Source: JAADDG01 sp964450755 | GTDB taxonomy: Bacteria; Campylobacterota; Campylobacteria; Campylobacterales; JAADDG01 | Direction of reading: 5' to 3' | Assembly (NCBI GenBank): GCA_964450755.1 | Contig: CAYVDJ010000118.1 | Coordinates: 1-60,050 of the forward strand | Length of the DNA stretch: 60,050 nt | In this document: positions 41,199 through 50,627 of the stretch, one piece after another | How the letters are laid out: the number at the start of each line of letters is the position of its first letter | Position numbering within the stretch: the first letter of the stretch is position 1 | The notes under the pieces: model-generated | Seen by the model: the letters and a program-made list of their open reading frames with translations, nothing else | What the model was told of the DNA's origin: nothing | The model's database searches: none | Made by a program: the position numbers and the translations under genes

Positions 41199-42299
41199 TT
41201 AAACATTAAATCTAAAGTGCATCACATCACCGTCAACAACGATATAGTCCTTTCCTTCAAGTCTCATTTTACCGGCTTCTTTTGCTCCGGATTCTCCACC
41301 GCAGGAGATAAAATCCTCATAGGAGATAACTTCGGCTCTGATAAAACCTTTTTCAAAATCATTATGTATGACAGCGGCTGCCTGAGGCGCTTTAGTTCCT
41401 TTATGTATCGTCCAGGATCGAACTTCTTTTACTCCTGCTGTAAAATAACTTATGAGTCCGAGTTTTTCAAAACTGGTTCTTATGATCTGCTCAAGTCCAG
41501 ATTCCTCGACTCCAAGCTCTTTTAGAAACTCCTTTTTTTCATCTTCTTCAAGAGCCACCATCTCCTCTTCTATTTTAGCGCAAAGTTTTATAACATCGGA
41601 GTTCTTCTTTTTTGCATATTCAAAAACTCTCTTTACATACTCGTTATCTTCCAAAAGATCATCCTCCCCCACATTTGCGCCGTAAATAATCTCTTTTGCC
41701 GTTAAAAGTCTTAGATCTCTGTTTAGAGATTTAAACTCCTCACTCTCTCTTTTTTCAAAATTTGCAGCCGGTTCTCCGCTGTTTAGATGATCCAACAAAG
41801 AGTTTGTCATATCCAAAAGGGGTTTTATCTTTTTGTCCGATTTTGCCTGTCTGTTTAATCTCTCCAGTTTTTTTTCAAGAGACTGAATATCTGCCAATAA
41901 AAGCTCTGTCTCTATGATCTCTATATCTCTTATCGGATCGACTCCGCCTTCGACATGAGTTACATTCTCATCTTCAAAACATCTGACGATATGCAAGATT
42001 ATTTCACTCTCTTTGATATTTCCCAAAAACTGGTTTCCAAGTCCTTCACCTTTGCTTGCTCCCTTTACAAGACCTGCAATATCAACAAAATCGATTGTAG
42101 AGTGCATAACCCTTTGGGGATTTACTATCTTTGAAAGCTCTTCAAGCCTTGGATCCGGCACCGGCACAACGGCTTTGTTCGGCTCTATTGTACAAAAAGG
42201 ATAATTTGCAGATTCTGCATTTTGAGCTTTTGTCAAAGCATTAAAAGTTGTTGATTTTCCCACATTCGGAAGTCCTACGATTCCTACACTTAAACCCAT
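41199..42299 (-). CDS. ychF: Ribosome-binding ATPase YchF (Obg family)
   Basis: A 366-residue P-loop ATPase of the Obg-like group. GLPNVGKST at the N-terminus, NYPFCTIEPN, DIAGLVKGASKGEGLGNQFL, the coiled-coil region (about 135-190) and the C-terminal TGS-like domain with TIHKGTKAPQAAAVIHNDFE and GKDYIVVDGDVMHFRFNV are all present. It binds ribosomes and affects stress responses and translation. Its start overlaps the pepA stop by one base. Confidence 0.97.
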   Translation of the reverse strand: MGLSVGIVGLPNVGKSTTFNALTKAQNAESANYPFCTIEPNKAVVPVPDPRLEELSKIVNPQRVMHSTIDFVDIAGLVKGASKGEGLGNQFLGNIKESEIILHIVRCFEDENVTHVEGGVDPIRDIEIIETELLLADIQSLEKKLERLNRQAKSDKKIKPLLDMTNSLLDHLNSGEPAANFEKRESEEFKSLNRDLRLLTAKEIIYGANVGEDDLLEDNEYVKRVFEYAKKKNSDVIKLCAKIEEEMVALEEDEKKEFLKELGVEESGLEQIIRTSFEKLGLISYFTAGVKEVRSWTIHKGTKAPQAAAVIHNDFEKGFIRAEVISYEDFISCGGESGAKEAGKMRLEGKDYIVVDGDVMHFRFNV

Positions 42300-43750
42300 T
42301 ATTTCTCTTCCTTCGCTAATTTTTGCATCCAGTAAAGAGCAAGTCTTACCCCCGCTCCCGTAGCTCCTTCTTTATTGTATCCCCACGCTTTTTCCACATA
42401 AGCGGGACCTGCTATATCAAGATGAAGCCATTTGTCTTTATACTCTTTCTTTATAAAATTATCCAAAAACAAAGCTGCCGTAATGGCACCGCCGTATCTT
42501 GAAGAAGAGATGTTTGAAATATCTGCAACAGAGCTTTTTAAAAGTTTTTTCAGATATCTGTTAAAAGGAAGACTCGAACAAAGCTCCCCGCTCTCTTTGG
42601 AAGATTCTATGATAGAGTGTTTCAGTTTTCCGCTGTGTCCCATAACTCCTATCGTATATTCTCCAAGAGCCACGACACAGGCACCCGTCAAAGTGGCAAG
42701 ATCTATCAGATAGTCTGGTTTTTGTTCCTGCGCATAGCACAGACAGTCTGCCAAAACAAGTCTTCCTTCGGCATCGGTGTTTCTAACTTCTATCGTTTTG
42801 CCGTTTTTGGCTGTCAATACATCATCCGGTTTATAGGCATTTCCTCCTATCATATTTTCGGCGGCTCCGATGATAGAGTCTATCTCAAAAGGAAGCTCCA
42901 ATGCCGCTGCTGTTTTTATGATGGAGATGGCCGCTGCCGCTCCGCTTTTGTCCGATTTCATCGTAACCATAAAATTGCTCGGTTTCAGGCTCAAACCGCC
43001 GCTGTCATAAGTAAGACCCTTTCCGACAAAAACAAATTTTGCTTTTGCCTTGTTTTTTGGTCTGTATTTTAGATGTATCAGTCTCGGAGAATGGGTACTT
43101 GCTCTGCTTACCGCCAAAAAAGCCCCCATCTTCTCTTTTTTCAAAAATTTCTCATCTCCCACAAAACACTTGATATTTTCATACTTCTTTGCCAGTTTTT
43201 TCGCTACTTTTGCCAGTTTTTTGGGTGTCATATCATCAGGCGGAGTATTTACGATATTTTTTGCAAAATTTGCTCCTTTTGCGATGATTGAAGCCTCTTT
43301 TACCAAATCTTCGATCTCTCGCTCGTCTATCGTCTCCTCTTTGTATCCTTCGGTGGAGATGACAAGAGTCTTTTTGTTTTTGCTCTCTTTTTTTGATTTG
43401 TATCTGTCAAATTCATACTCTCCAAAAAGCGCTCCCTCTACGATAGCTTTTATACACTCTTTTGAATATCCGCCTATTTTTACTCTTTGGTATTTTGTTT
43501 TTCTCAAAGCATTTACAGCTTTTGCCACCGCAATCCTTATCTCATCACTCTCAAAACTTTCACATCCTGCATAAATTTTATGACAATGCGGCAAAAACGC
43601 CGTCTCTTCAGAGTTTGCTTTGAAACTCAGTGTTTTTAGATCCTCTCTCTCTTTTACCCATTTGTGATCAAAGTTTTTTTCCATTACCAAAATAATTTCA
43701 CAATCACTCTGTATCTCTTTTAATTTTTTATTTTCTATTAAAAACTGCAT
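42299..43750 (-). CDS. pepA: Leucyl aminopeptidase (M17)
   Basis: A 483-residue cytosolic aminopeptidase with two metal ions. Metal-binding and catalytic segments are VGKGLTYDSGGLSLKPS, MKSDKSGAAAA and the signature NTDAEGRLVLADCL. The N-terminal macro-like domain is divergent, as usual. It lies between dedA (23-base overlap) and ychF (one-base overlap), an order shared with C. jejuni. Confidence 0.96.
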   Translation of the reverse strand: MQFLIENKKLKEIQSDCEIILVMEKNFDHKWVKEREDLKTLSFKANSEETAFLPHCHKIYAGCESFESDEIRIAVAKAVNALRKTKYQRVKIGGYSKECIKAIVEGALFGEYEFDRYKSKKESKNKKTLVISTEGYKEETIDEREIEDLVKEASIIAKGANFAKNIVNTPPDDMTPKKLAKVAKKLAKKYENIKCFVGDEKFLKKEKMGAFLAVSRASTHSPRLIHLKYRPKNKAKAKFVFVGKGLTYDSGGLSLKPSNFMVTMKSDKSGAAAAISIIKTAAALELPFEIDSIIGAAENMIGGNAYKPDDVLTAKNGKTIEVRNTDAEGRLVLADCLCYAQEQKPDYLIDLATLTGACVVALGEYTIGVMGHSGKLKHSIIESSKESGELCSSLPFNRYLKKLLKSSVADISNISSSRYGGAITAALFLDNFIKKEYKDKWLHLDIAGPAYVEKAWGYNKEGATGAGVRLALYWMQKLAKEEK

Positions 43751-44324
43751 TTTTTTTCTCCTCCAATCTTTTTTCTACACTGTGGAAAAAGTACCAGACA
43801 CTTCCCAAAAATATTCCGGCAATCGGAATTGCCAGATACCAGTGTTTTTTTGCAACCTCTATAATCTGTAAAATCTCTTCTCCAAACAGATAAGCCGGAG
43901 TAATGGTTATGGCTGCCCACGCCCATGCGCTCAGAAGATTGATAAAAGCAAATTTGTATCCAGAATATCTTGTAAGTCCTATCGACATAGGTATAACGGT
44001 TCTTAATCCGTAGAGATATCTTTGAACAAAAATGATAGGCCAACCATATTTTTTTAAAAGCAAGTGAGCAATGGCAAATTTTCTTTTTTGGTGTCTGAAT
44101 TTTTTATAAATGTAATCTTTATTGTACCTTCCGATATAAAAATAGATCTGATCTCCTGCAAATCCTCCCAGACCTCCTATAAAAATAGCCATATAGTGAT
44201 TCATATCTCCCGTATGGGATAAAACTCCCGCCATAATAAGCCCAAGTTCTCCCTCCATAATACTCCATATAAAAAGTATTATATAACCATACTCTTTTAG
44301 TAAATCTATGAAAAATTGTTCCAA
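43728..44324 (-). CDS. DedA-family membrane protein
   Basis: A 198-residue inner-membrane protein of the DedA/SNARE-associated family. Characteristic segments are GGLGGFAGDQIYFYIGR, FVQRYLYGLRTVIPMSIGLTRYSGYKF and AWAWAAITITPAYLFGE. Family members are linked to lipid-carrier recycling and proton-motive-force upkeep; a polyprenyl-phosphate flippase role is known for some. The TTG start has AAGG 6 bases upstream. It follows trpB by 12 bases and overlaps pepA. Confidence 0.9.
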   Translation of the reverse strand: MEQFFIDLLKEYGYIILFIWSIMEGELGLIMAGVLSHTGDMNHYMAIFIGGLGGFAGDQIYFYIGRYNKDYIYKKFRHQKRKFAIAHLLLKKYGWPIIFVQRYLYGLRTVIPMSIGLTRYSGYKFAFINLLSAWAWAAITITPAYLFGEEILQIIEVAKKHWYLAIPIAGIFLGSVWYFFHSVEKRLEEKKNAVFNRK

Positions 44325-44336
44325 TGTAAACCTTAA

Positions 44337-45542
44337 TCAGTCAAAATGAAGTAAATCTTTGGCCTGGATCATATCTTTGTCTCCACGCCCTGAAAGGTTT
44401 ACAATAATAAGAGAATTTTCTATCTGCTCTTTTGGCATCTTTTTAAGATATGCTATGGCATGAGAACTTTCAAAAGCCGGAATTATCCCCTCTTTTTGAG
44501 AAAGCCAGACAAAGGCATCTATCGCCTCTTTGTCCGTTATAGAGTTATAGTATGCCGCTTTTATATCTTTTAGATAGGAGTGTTCAGGTCCGATTCCGGG
44601 ATAGTCAAGACCTGCCGAAACAGAGTGGGCTTCAAGTATCTGTCCCTCTTCATCCTGCAAAAGATAACTCATCTGACCATGCAGTACACCGGGACTTCCC
44701 TTTGCCAGACTTGCACCGTGTTTATCAGTATCAAGTCCCAGCCCTCCGGCTTCTATACCGATACATTTAACTTCATCCTCTTCCAAAAAGTGGCTGAATA
44801 TCCCCATCGCATTGCTTCCGCCTCCGATACAGGCTATGATATAGTCTGGAAGTCTGTTTTCTTTTGCCATAATCTGGGCTTTTGCCTCATAACCGATAAT
44901 TGCCTGAAAATCCCTCACCATCATCGGATAGGGATGGGGACCTGCCACTGTTCCTATGATGTAAAAGGTATCTCTTGCATTTGTTACCCAGTGTCTTATC
45001 GCATCGTTCATCGCATCTTTCAAAGTTCTGCTTCCGCTTTTTACGGAGTGTACTTTTGCTCCCAAAAGTTTCATACGAAAGACATTTAACTCCTGCCTTT
45101 TTACATCTTTTTCACCCATAAATATTTCACATTCCAATCCCAAAAGCGCAGCTATCGTTGCCGTAGCCACTCCGTGCTGTCCTGCACCGGTTTCGGCTAT
45201 AACTTTCTTTTTGCCCAGCCTTTTGGCAAGAAGTCCCTGGATTATGGTATTGTTCACTTTATGAGCACCTGTATGATTTAGATCTTCTCTTTTTAGGTAT
45301 ATCTTTGCATTTAACTCTTTTGAGATATTTTCGGCATAAAACAAAGGAGACGGTCTTCCCACATAGTCTTTTAGATAGTAGCGAACTTCTCTCCAAAAGT
45401 CTTTGTCAAAACGGATTTTTTCATACTCCTCTTCAAGCTCCAGCAAAACAGGCATCAGAGTTTCAGGCACAAACCGTCCTCCAAATATCCCAAAATGTCC
45501 ATTTGAATCGGGATCAAATCCCGAAGGTTTGGGAATATACAT
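44337..45542 (-). CDS. trpB: Tryptophan synthase beta subunit
   Basis: Condenses indole with serine. The PLP lysine is in REDLNHTGAHKVNN, the phosphate loop is CIGGGSNAMG, and GQHGVATATIAALLG and HSVSAGLDYPGIGPEH are the TrpB1 signatures. Length 401 is normal. trpA and the other trp genes are not adjacent: trpB sits alone between apt and dedA, where C. jejuni has no gene. It directly follows apt. Confidence 0.97.
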   Translation of the reverse strand: MYIPKPSGFDPDSNGHFGIFGGRFVPETLMPVLLELEEEYEKIRFDKDFWREVRYYLKDYVGRPSPLFYAENISKELNAKIYLKREDLNHTGAHKVNNTIIQGLLAKRLGKKKVIAETGAGQHGVATATIAALLGLECEIFMGEKDVKRQELNVFRMKLLGAKVHSVKSGSRTLKDAMNDAIRHWVTNARDTFYIIGTVAGPHPYPMMVRDFQAIIGYEAKAQIMAKENRLPDYIIACIGGGSNAMGIFSHFLEEDEVKCIGIEAGGLGLDTDKHGASLAKGSPGVLHGQMSYLLQDEEGQILEAHSVSAGLDYPGIGPEHSYLKDIKAAYYNSITDKEAIDAFVWLSQKEGIIPAFESSHAIAYLKKMPKEQIENSLIIVNLSGRGDKDMIQAKDLLHFD

Positions 45543-46100
45543 CTAATCTATCTCCAATATCGAATAAATTTCAGTCATTTTTACCAATTCTTCATCACCT
45601 TTTAGAAATTTTAGATTTATCAAAAAACATCCCTCTATGCAGTTGGCACCCGATTTGTTTATGAGATTTACGGCAGCTTTTGCCGTACCTCCGGTAGCTA
45701 TGAGATCATCTATCAAAAGAACATTGGGTTTTTCTTTATCAACTGTTTTAAAAGCGTCTATATGAATCTCTATCTCATCAAATCCGTACTCCAAAGAGTA
45801 CTTCTCTCCCACCGTCGTATATGGAAGTTTGCCAACTTTTCTTATCGGAACAAATCTGTTACCCAGTCTTGCCGCAAGTGCCGCACCGAAGATAAAACCT
45901 CTGCTCTCAATTCCCGCGATGTAATCAATCTCTTTTTCTTTGTATCTTGCCTCAAGATGATCCATCAATAAGGAAAACGCCTCTTTGTTATTCAAAAGAG
46001 TAGTAATATCCTTGAAATTGACTCCGGGCTTTGGAAAATCTTTGATAGTTCTAATCGAGCTTAAAAGATAAGCCCTGTCTTCATCTCTTAATATTTTCAT
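45543..46100 (-). CDS. apt: Adenine phosphoribosyltransferase
   Basis: Salvages adenine with PRPP to AMP. Features are IKDFPKPGVNFKDITTLL, GIESRGFIFGAALA, RKVGKLPYTTV and the PRPP-binding VLLIDDLIATGGTAKAA. Length 185 is typical. It can use adenine released from methylthioadenosine, which links it to the methylthioribose operon 10 kb away. A 27-residue membrane peptide gene ends 8 bases upstream of its start. Confidence 0.97.
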   Translation of the reverse strand: MKILRDEDRAYLLSSIRTIKDFPKPGVNFKDITTLLNNKEAFSLLMDHLEARYKEKEIDYIAGIESRGFIFGAALAARLGNRFVPIRKVGKLPYTTVGEKYSLEYGFDEIEIHIDAFKTVDKEKPNVLLIDDLIATGGTAKAAVNLINKSGANCIEGCFLINLKFLKGDEELVKMTEIYSILEID

Positions 46101-46108
46101 ATTAACCC

Positions 46109-46192
46109 TTATTTAAAAATTGCAATTTTCAGATATATGAATATACCAAAAAGCAAAGCAAACCCTATGTAAGATACCATCTCTATTCCCAT
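46109..46192 (-). CDS. 27-residue membrane peptide
   Basis: A short reading frame on the minus strand encodes MGIEMVSYIGFALLFG followed by IFIYLKIAIFK: one hydrophobic helix with a basic end. AAGGATAAGTG gives an RBS 5-6 bases before the ATG. It fills the gap between the coiled-coil membrane protein and apt almost exactly (10 and 8 bases away), so it is translated within the rpiB-apt run. It is too short for usual gene callers; function unknown. Confidence 0.55.
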   Translation of the reverse strand: MGIEMVSYIGFALLFGIFIYLKIAIFK

Positions 46193-46202
46193 CACTTATC
46201 CT

Positions 46203-46535
46203 TTATAAAAGAGCTTCTATCTTTCCTTCTAGCTCATTGATTTTTCTGTTAAGTTTTTCGTTTTCAACTCTGTATTGAGAATTTCTTATACGAAGAGCTT
46301 TTATATCATTTTTAACTTTGTTGAGTTCATTATTTAAAAGATCGATATCTCCTAACGATCTTTGCAGTTGCATCTGATATTTTCTTATCATTATCTCCGC
46401 ATCTTCAAGTGTCGTTTGGATAATTTTGTTGTTTTTTCTCTCCTTTTTCAGAAGGGACTGCGTATATAACATCATAATCAAAAGATATATAACGGCAAAT
46501 ACAAAAACGGTTAGAATAAACCAGTTTAAAAACAT
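46203..46535 (-). CDS. Small membrane-anchored coiled-coil protein
   Basis: A 110-residue protein with one N-terminal membrane helix (NWFILTVFVFAVIYLLIMMLY) followed by a coiled coil over most of residues 28-110 (SLGDIDLLNNELNKVKND, then ENEKLNRKINELEGKIEAL). The layout recalls FtsL/DivIC-like or Cj0926-type proteins, but no family can be fixed. It starts directly after rpiB, so it is co-translated with it. Confidence 0.75.
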   Translation of the reverse strand: MFLNWFILTVFVFAVIYLLIMMLYTQSLLKKERKNNKIIQTTLEDAEIMIRKYQMQLQRSLGDIDLLNNELNKVKNDIKALRIRNSQYRVENEKLNRKINELEGKIEALL

Positions 46536-46973
46536 CTAGTCTGTTTCTATCTTTTTTACTCTGTCAGCATGTCTTCCGCCTTGAAATTCAGACTCACACC
46601 ATGCTTTGCAGATAGACTCTATGACTCCGAGTCCTACCACTCTTTGTCCAAAACACAAAACATTGGCATCATTGTGTTCTCTTGCCATTTGAGCGGTATA
46701 GGCATCATGACAAAGAGCCGCTCTTATGCCTTTGTGTTTGTTGGCACTCAGACTCATACCTATTCCGGTTCCGCAGATGAGTACTCCAAAACTCCCCTCT
46801 TCTTCCAAAACCCGACGACTCAGTTTATGGGCAAAATCGGGATAATCAACTCTGTTGGATGAATCGGGTCCCAGATCCGTAACCTCATTTCCCAAACTCT
46901 CCAATATCTTTATAACATCATCTTTTATAGCAAAACCCGCATGATCCGTTGCGATATAAAATCTCACTTTCAA
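46536..46973 (-). CDS. rpiB: Ribose-5-phosphate isomerase B
   Basis: Interconverts ribose-5- and ribulose-5-phosphate. ATDHAGFAIK at the N-terminus, the catalytic CGTGIGMSLSANKHKGIRAALCHD and REHNDANVLCFGQRVVG are complete. Length 145 is typical. It is the first gene of the long minus-strand run that ends with the GH9 and beta-helix genes; a 131-base divergent promoter region separates it from the large CSLREA protein gene. Confidence 0.96.
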   Translation of the reverse strand: MKVRFYIATDHAGFAIKDDVIKILESLGNEVTDLGPDSSNRVDYPDFAHKLSRRVLEEEGSFGVLICGTGIGMSLSANKHKGIRAALCHDAYTAQMAREHNDANVLCFGQRVVGLGVIESICKAWCESEFQGGRHADRVKKIETD

Positions 46974-47069
46974 CCTCTTGTTTTAGTTTTATGAGATTAT
47001 AACATATTTCTTACTTTTTTTATATGCAAACCAAAATAGCAAAATTATTGAATTTAATAATAAAAAAGT

Positions 47070-47075
47070 TATAAT
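47070..47075 (+). promoter_or_regulatory. -10 box of the CSLREA/DUF4214 gene
   Basis: TATAAT 29 bases before the ATG at 47105, with AAGGA as RBS 7 bases before the start. No clear -35 box is seen, as usual for sigma-70 promoters in this phylum. Confidence 0.5.
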
Positions 47076-47104
47076 ATGCTTAGATAGTTTAAAAGGATTT
47101 TGCT

Positions 47105-50100
47105 ATGAGAATAATATTTTATATTTTGTTTATTTTAAATTCTATTTTTGGCTCTGTTTACACCGTTACCAAAAGTTCAGATACCAACGACGGTATCTGC
47201 GACAAAGACTGCTCTTTGAGAGAGGCTGTTGTAGCTGCAAACAAACATGAGGGATTTGATGTGATAAAAATTCCCGCAGGAGAATACAGACTCACTATAA
47301 AAGGTCTAAAAGAGCTTTACGGAGAAAAAGGCGATCTCAATATCAATGATGATCTCTATATCATGGGAGACGGAAAAGATAAAACCGTTATCACGGGAAC
47401 AAAAGATGACAGGGTATTTTATATAGATACCTTTTCAAAGGGAAAGAGGGTCAAACTCTTTGGTCTTACTGTCAGAAATGGCAAAAGCGATTACGGCGGC
47501 GGTATATTGAGCAATGGAGATTTGACACTTGAAAATGTCAAAATCACAGACAACGAGGCAAACAACGGCGGCGGCATACTGAGTTCATCCTCATTAACTA
47601 TCCAAAACTGCGATATTTTAAACAACAGTGCAAGAACCACCGGTGAGTTAAGTAACGGCTTTGGAGGCGGAGTGTTTGCAAAAAATCTCATCATTATCAA
47701 AAACTCCATTTTAAACAACAACTTTTCAGACAGAGACGGAGGAGCGATTTACGCCAAAACAGACAGCAATCTGACGATAGAACAATCCTCTTTTATCCAA
47801 AATACAAGCTCTTCCAACGGAGGAGCGATCTTCACAAATGCCAAAGCACTCATAACAGATACGGTTTTTGAAAAAAACGAGGCAAATGACGGTGGAGCGA
47901 TAGCCGATCACCAAAAGGCAGATATTACGATTAATAACGGCAGATTTTTACAAAATCATGCAAAAGGGGAAGACCTCGGCGGTGGAGGAGCGCTTTTTAA
48001 TTATCAAGGAACCATAACGATAGACAGATCTCTGTTTGATGCAAACAGTGCGCTTGGAGAGGGTGGCGGAGCTATCGAAAATACCGGAACTTTGCATCTT
48101 TTTAACTCTATTTTGAGAAACAATGAAGCTCTTTTTCACAGCAGCTCTTCACTGCCTGACAATACAAGCTACGGTTTTGGAGGAGCGATGCTGCTCATAA
48201 AAGGATCTTCCAATATACTTGAAAATATAAGATTTACAAACAATACCGCCAATATAAGCGGAGGTGCGATCTATAATGATGTAGAATCAGACTTAACGAT
48301 AGAAGATTCTTCGTTTATCCAAAATGAAGCTTTAAACAAATATGGAGGAGCCATAATAAACGAAGGCTTTTTAAATATCAAAAGATCCCTCATCTCACAA
48401 AACAAAGCAAAACTTTTGGGAGGCGGAATCTCTACAAGCACGGCAGAAGCCACACTCACAGATACAACCATACAGGATAACAACAGCTCCAAAAACGGGG
48501 GAGGATTATACAACTCGCCAAAATCAAAACAGATGAATTTATACAACTGCAAAATTTTATCAAACAATGCCAAAGAGTATGGAGGAGGAGTACTTAACCA
48601 ATCAAAACTCTATATGATCTTTTGCAATCTTGAAAAAAACTACGCTGTCAAAAGCGGTGGAGCCATCTATAATGATATGGAGAGTTTTATCGATATAAAC
48701 AGCTCTCTCATCTCTCAAAACAGCGTCGATACAAACGGAGGAGGGATATGGAATCTAGGTACCATTTTCCTAAAACAGAGTCAAATCACCGATAACAAAG
48801 CCTCACAAATCGGAGGAGGTATCGTAAATTCAAGAGGAAAATTAACTCTGATACAATCTACTCTCTCCAAAAACAGCGCCCAAAGCGGAGGAGCATTTGG
48901 CAACTATCACGGAGCTGTTTTAAATATAGAAGACTCTACGATAAATTCCAACTATGCGATAAACGGCTACGGAGGAGGAGTCATAAACTCCCAAAGTACG
49001 CTAAATATCAAAAATTCAACGATTACTCTAAACAGTGCCAATTTGGGAGGAGCTGTCTCAAACAATGACAAAGATGCAAATATAACTCTCACTCATGTAA
49101 CGATTGCTCTAAATTCAGCCACCCAAAACACAGGCGCTCTTTTAAATTATCAGGGAAATATAGATATAACAAACAGTCTGATAGAGGGAAAGTGTAACAA
49201 TCAAGGAGAGATAAACTCTTTTGGAGGAAATATCGAATCTCCCTCAAATACATGCTCTTTGAATAACACAGATGATCTGTACGAAATATCCGAACTTCTT
49301 TTAAAAGGGCTTGAAAACAACGGAGGTTACACCAAAACAATGGCTCTTGATGAACAAAGTATCGCACTAAACAGGGCAAAAGAGTCTTACTGCCTCTCTG
49401 CGGACGAGAGAGGAGAAAAGCGTATGGAGTGCGATAGCGGAGCTTTTGAGATGACGGGGGATTTATCAAAACTCTCTCTTTTTATGAGCTACTCTTTGAA
49501 AAACGATGCAGACAAAAACGGAAAAATAAGTAAAAATGATACCGTTCACTATCAGGTAACAATCAAAAATATTTCAAACCAAAATGCCAGAAATGTTGTC
49601 TTTGAAAATCCCATCATCGAGGGTTCAACTATTCTGACAGACAGCATAAAAAGTGATGAAGGAGAGACGGAGGATAAAGATTTTTTCGTAAAAGTCAGAT
49701 TTTCAAAACTTACTCCTTCCAAAGAGGTTACAATCTCTTTTGATACGACAATCGATAAAAGAGATGAGGGAAATATAACAAATCAAGCGATACTTTCAGC
49801 CTCAAATGCCCCCAAAATCGATTTTTCCTTGAATATTCCCGTCTTTAGAGGCGATCCTTTGGAAGCTTTTATAGAGCGTTTTTATAAAAATATCCTCTCA
49901 AGAGAAGCGGACAAAGAGGGACTTAACTACTGGGTATCGACTCTGAAAAGCCGCTGCGCATCTTTTGTGGCGCTTGGATTTTTCAACTCAAAAGAGTTTA
50001 CGGACAAAGGGTTGAACAATGAGGAGTTTGTAAAGATACTTTATAAAACCCTGTTTGACAGAGAAGCTGACGGGGAGGGGTTGAGTCATTGGGTTTTTAT

Positions 50101-50563
50101 GTTGGAAAACGGCAAAACAAAAGAGGATGTGATGAGAGGTTTTTTTGCGGCAAAAGAGTTTAAAGATTTGACAGAAAAGTTCAATGTAAAAGATATAGAA
50201 AATGAAGCCCAAAAAGGGGGAATAGAGGGATTTATATCAAGATTTTACACTCTTGTTTTAGGAAGAGGAGTTGATAAAAGCGGTCTTGCCTACTGGATAG
50301 ATCAGATAAAAAGTTCCCAAAAAACACCCGCACAAGCAGCAATCGGTTTTTTTGCAAGTAAGGAGTACAGCGACAGACATCAAACCGACGAAGAGTTTAT
50401 AGATACACTCTATCACACCTTTTTTGACAGAAAAGCCGACGAAGGCGGTCAGGCATACTGGAGTAAAAAGTTAAAAGAGGGAGAAACAAGACTCGATATC
50501 GTAAAAGAATTTACATATACCAAAGAGTTTGGGGATATCGTGGAGAGTTTTGATATAACTTAA
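47105..50563 (+). CDS. Giant exported CSLREA beta-helix protein with C-terminal DUF4214 cassette
   Basis: An 1152-residue exported protein. After the signal peptide (RIIFYILFILNSIFG) a CSLREA motif at about 36-41 opens a long parallel beta-helix (about 45-760). The coils carry repeated Gly-Gly-Gly/Ala-Ile turns and short Asn-rich strands, as in adhesins and polymorphic outer membrane proteins. A DUF11-like domain follows (about 790-905; DTVHYQVTIKNIS). Two DUF4214 units end the protein (about 917-1152; FIERFYKNILSREADKEGLNYW to the terminal FDIT). Adhesion or matrix binding is inferred. It stands alone with its own promoter and terminator. Confidence 0.85.
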   Translation: MRIIFYILFILNSIFGSVYTVTKSSDTNDGICDKDCSLREAVVAANKHEGFDVIKIPAGEYRLTIKGLKELYGEKGDLNINDDLYIMGDGKDKTVITGTKDDRVFYIDTFSKGKRVKLFGLTVRNGKSDYGGGILSNGDLTLENVKITDNEANNGGGILSSSSLTIQNCDILNNSARTTGELSNGFGGGVFAKNLIIIKNSILNNNFSDRDGGAIYAKTDSNLTIEQSSFIQNTSSSNGGAIFTNAKALITDTVFEKNEANDGGAIADHQKADITINNGRFLQNHAKGEDLGGGGALFNYQGTITIDRSLFDANSALGEGGGAIENTGTLHLFNSILRNNEALFHSSSSLPDNTSYGFGGAMLLIKGSSNILENIRFTNNTANISGGAIYNDVESDLTIEDSSFIQNEALNKYGGAIINEGFLNIKRSLISQNKAKLLGGGISTSTAEATLTDTTIQDNNSSKNGGGLYNSPKSKQMNLYNCKILSNNAKEYGGGVLNQSKLYMIFCNLEKNYAVKSGGAIYNDMESFIDINSSLISQNSVDTNGGGIWNLGTIFLKQSQITDNKASQIGGGIVNSRGKLTLIQSTLSKNSAQSGGAFGNYHGAVLNIEDSTINSNYAINGYGGGVINSQSTLNIKNSTITLNSANLGGAVSNNDKDANITLTHVTIALNSATQNTGALLNYQGNIDITNSLIEGKCNNQGEINSFGGNIESPSNTCSLNNTDDLYEISELLLKGLENNGGYTKTMALDEQSIALNRAKESYCLSADERGEKRMECDSGAFEMTGDLSKLSLFMSYSLKNDADKNGKISKNDTVHYQVTIKNISNQNARNVVFENPIIEGSTILTDSIKSDEGETEDKDFFVKVRFSKLTPSKEVTISFDTTIDKRDEGNITNQAILSASNAPKIDFSLNIPVFRGDPLEAFIERFYKNILSREADKEGLNYWVSTLKSRCASFVALGFFNSKEFTDKGLNNEEFVKILYKTLFDREADGEGLSHWVFMLENGKTKEDVMRGFFAAKEFKDLTEKFNVKDIENEAQKGGIEGFISRFYTLVLGRGVDKSGLAYWIDQIKSSQKTPAQAAIGFFASKEYSDRHQTDEEFIDTLYHTFFDRKADEGGQAYWSKKLKEGETRLDIVKEFTYTKEFGDIVESFDIT

Positions 50564-50602
50564 CCGATTTTAACACTCCTGTTTCAATCATTAAAAAAAT
50601 TG

Positions 50603-50624
50603 GCACGGCTTTGGCCGTGCTTTT
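50603..50624. terminator. Bidirectional terminator
   Basis: GCACGGC-tttg-GCCGTGC (50603-50620) has a perfect 7-bp GC-rich stem. TTTT follows on the plus strand (after the CSLREA gene); on the minus strand the stem is followed by CAATTTTTTT, downstream of the GatB/YqeY gene. Confidence 0.88.
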
Positions 50625-50627
50625 ATA

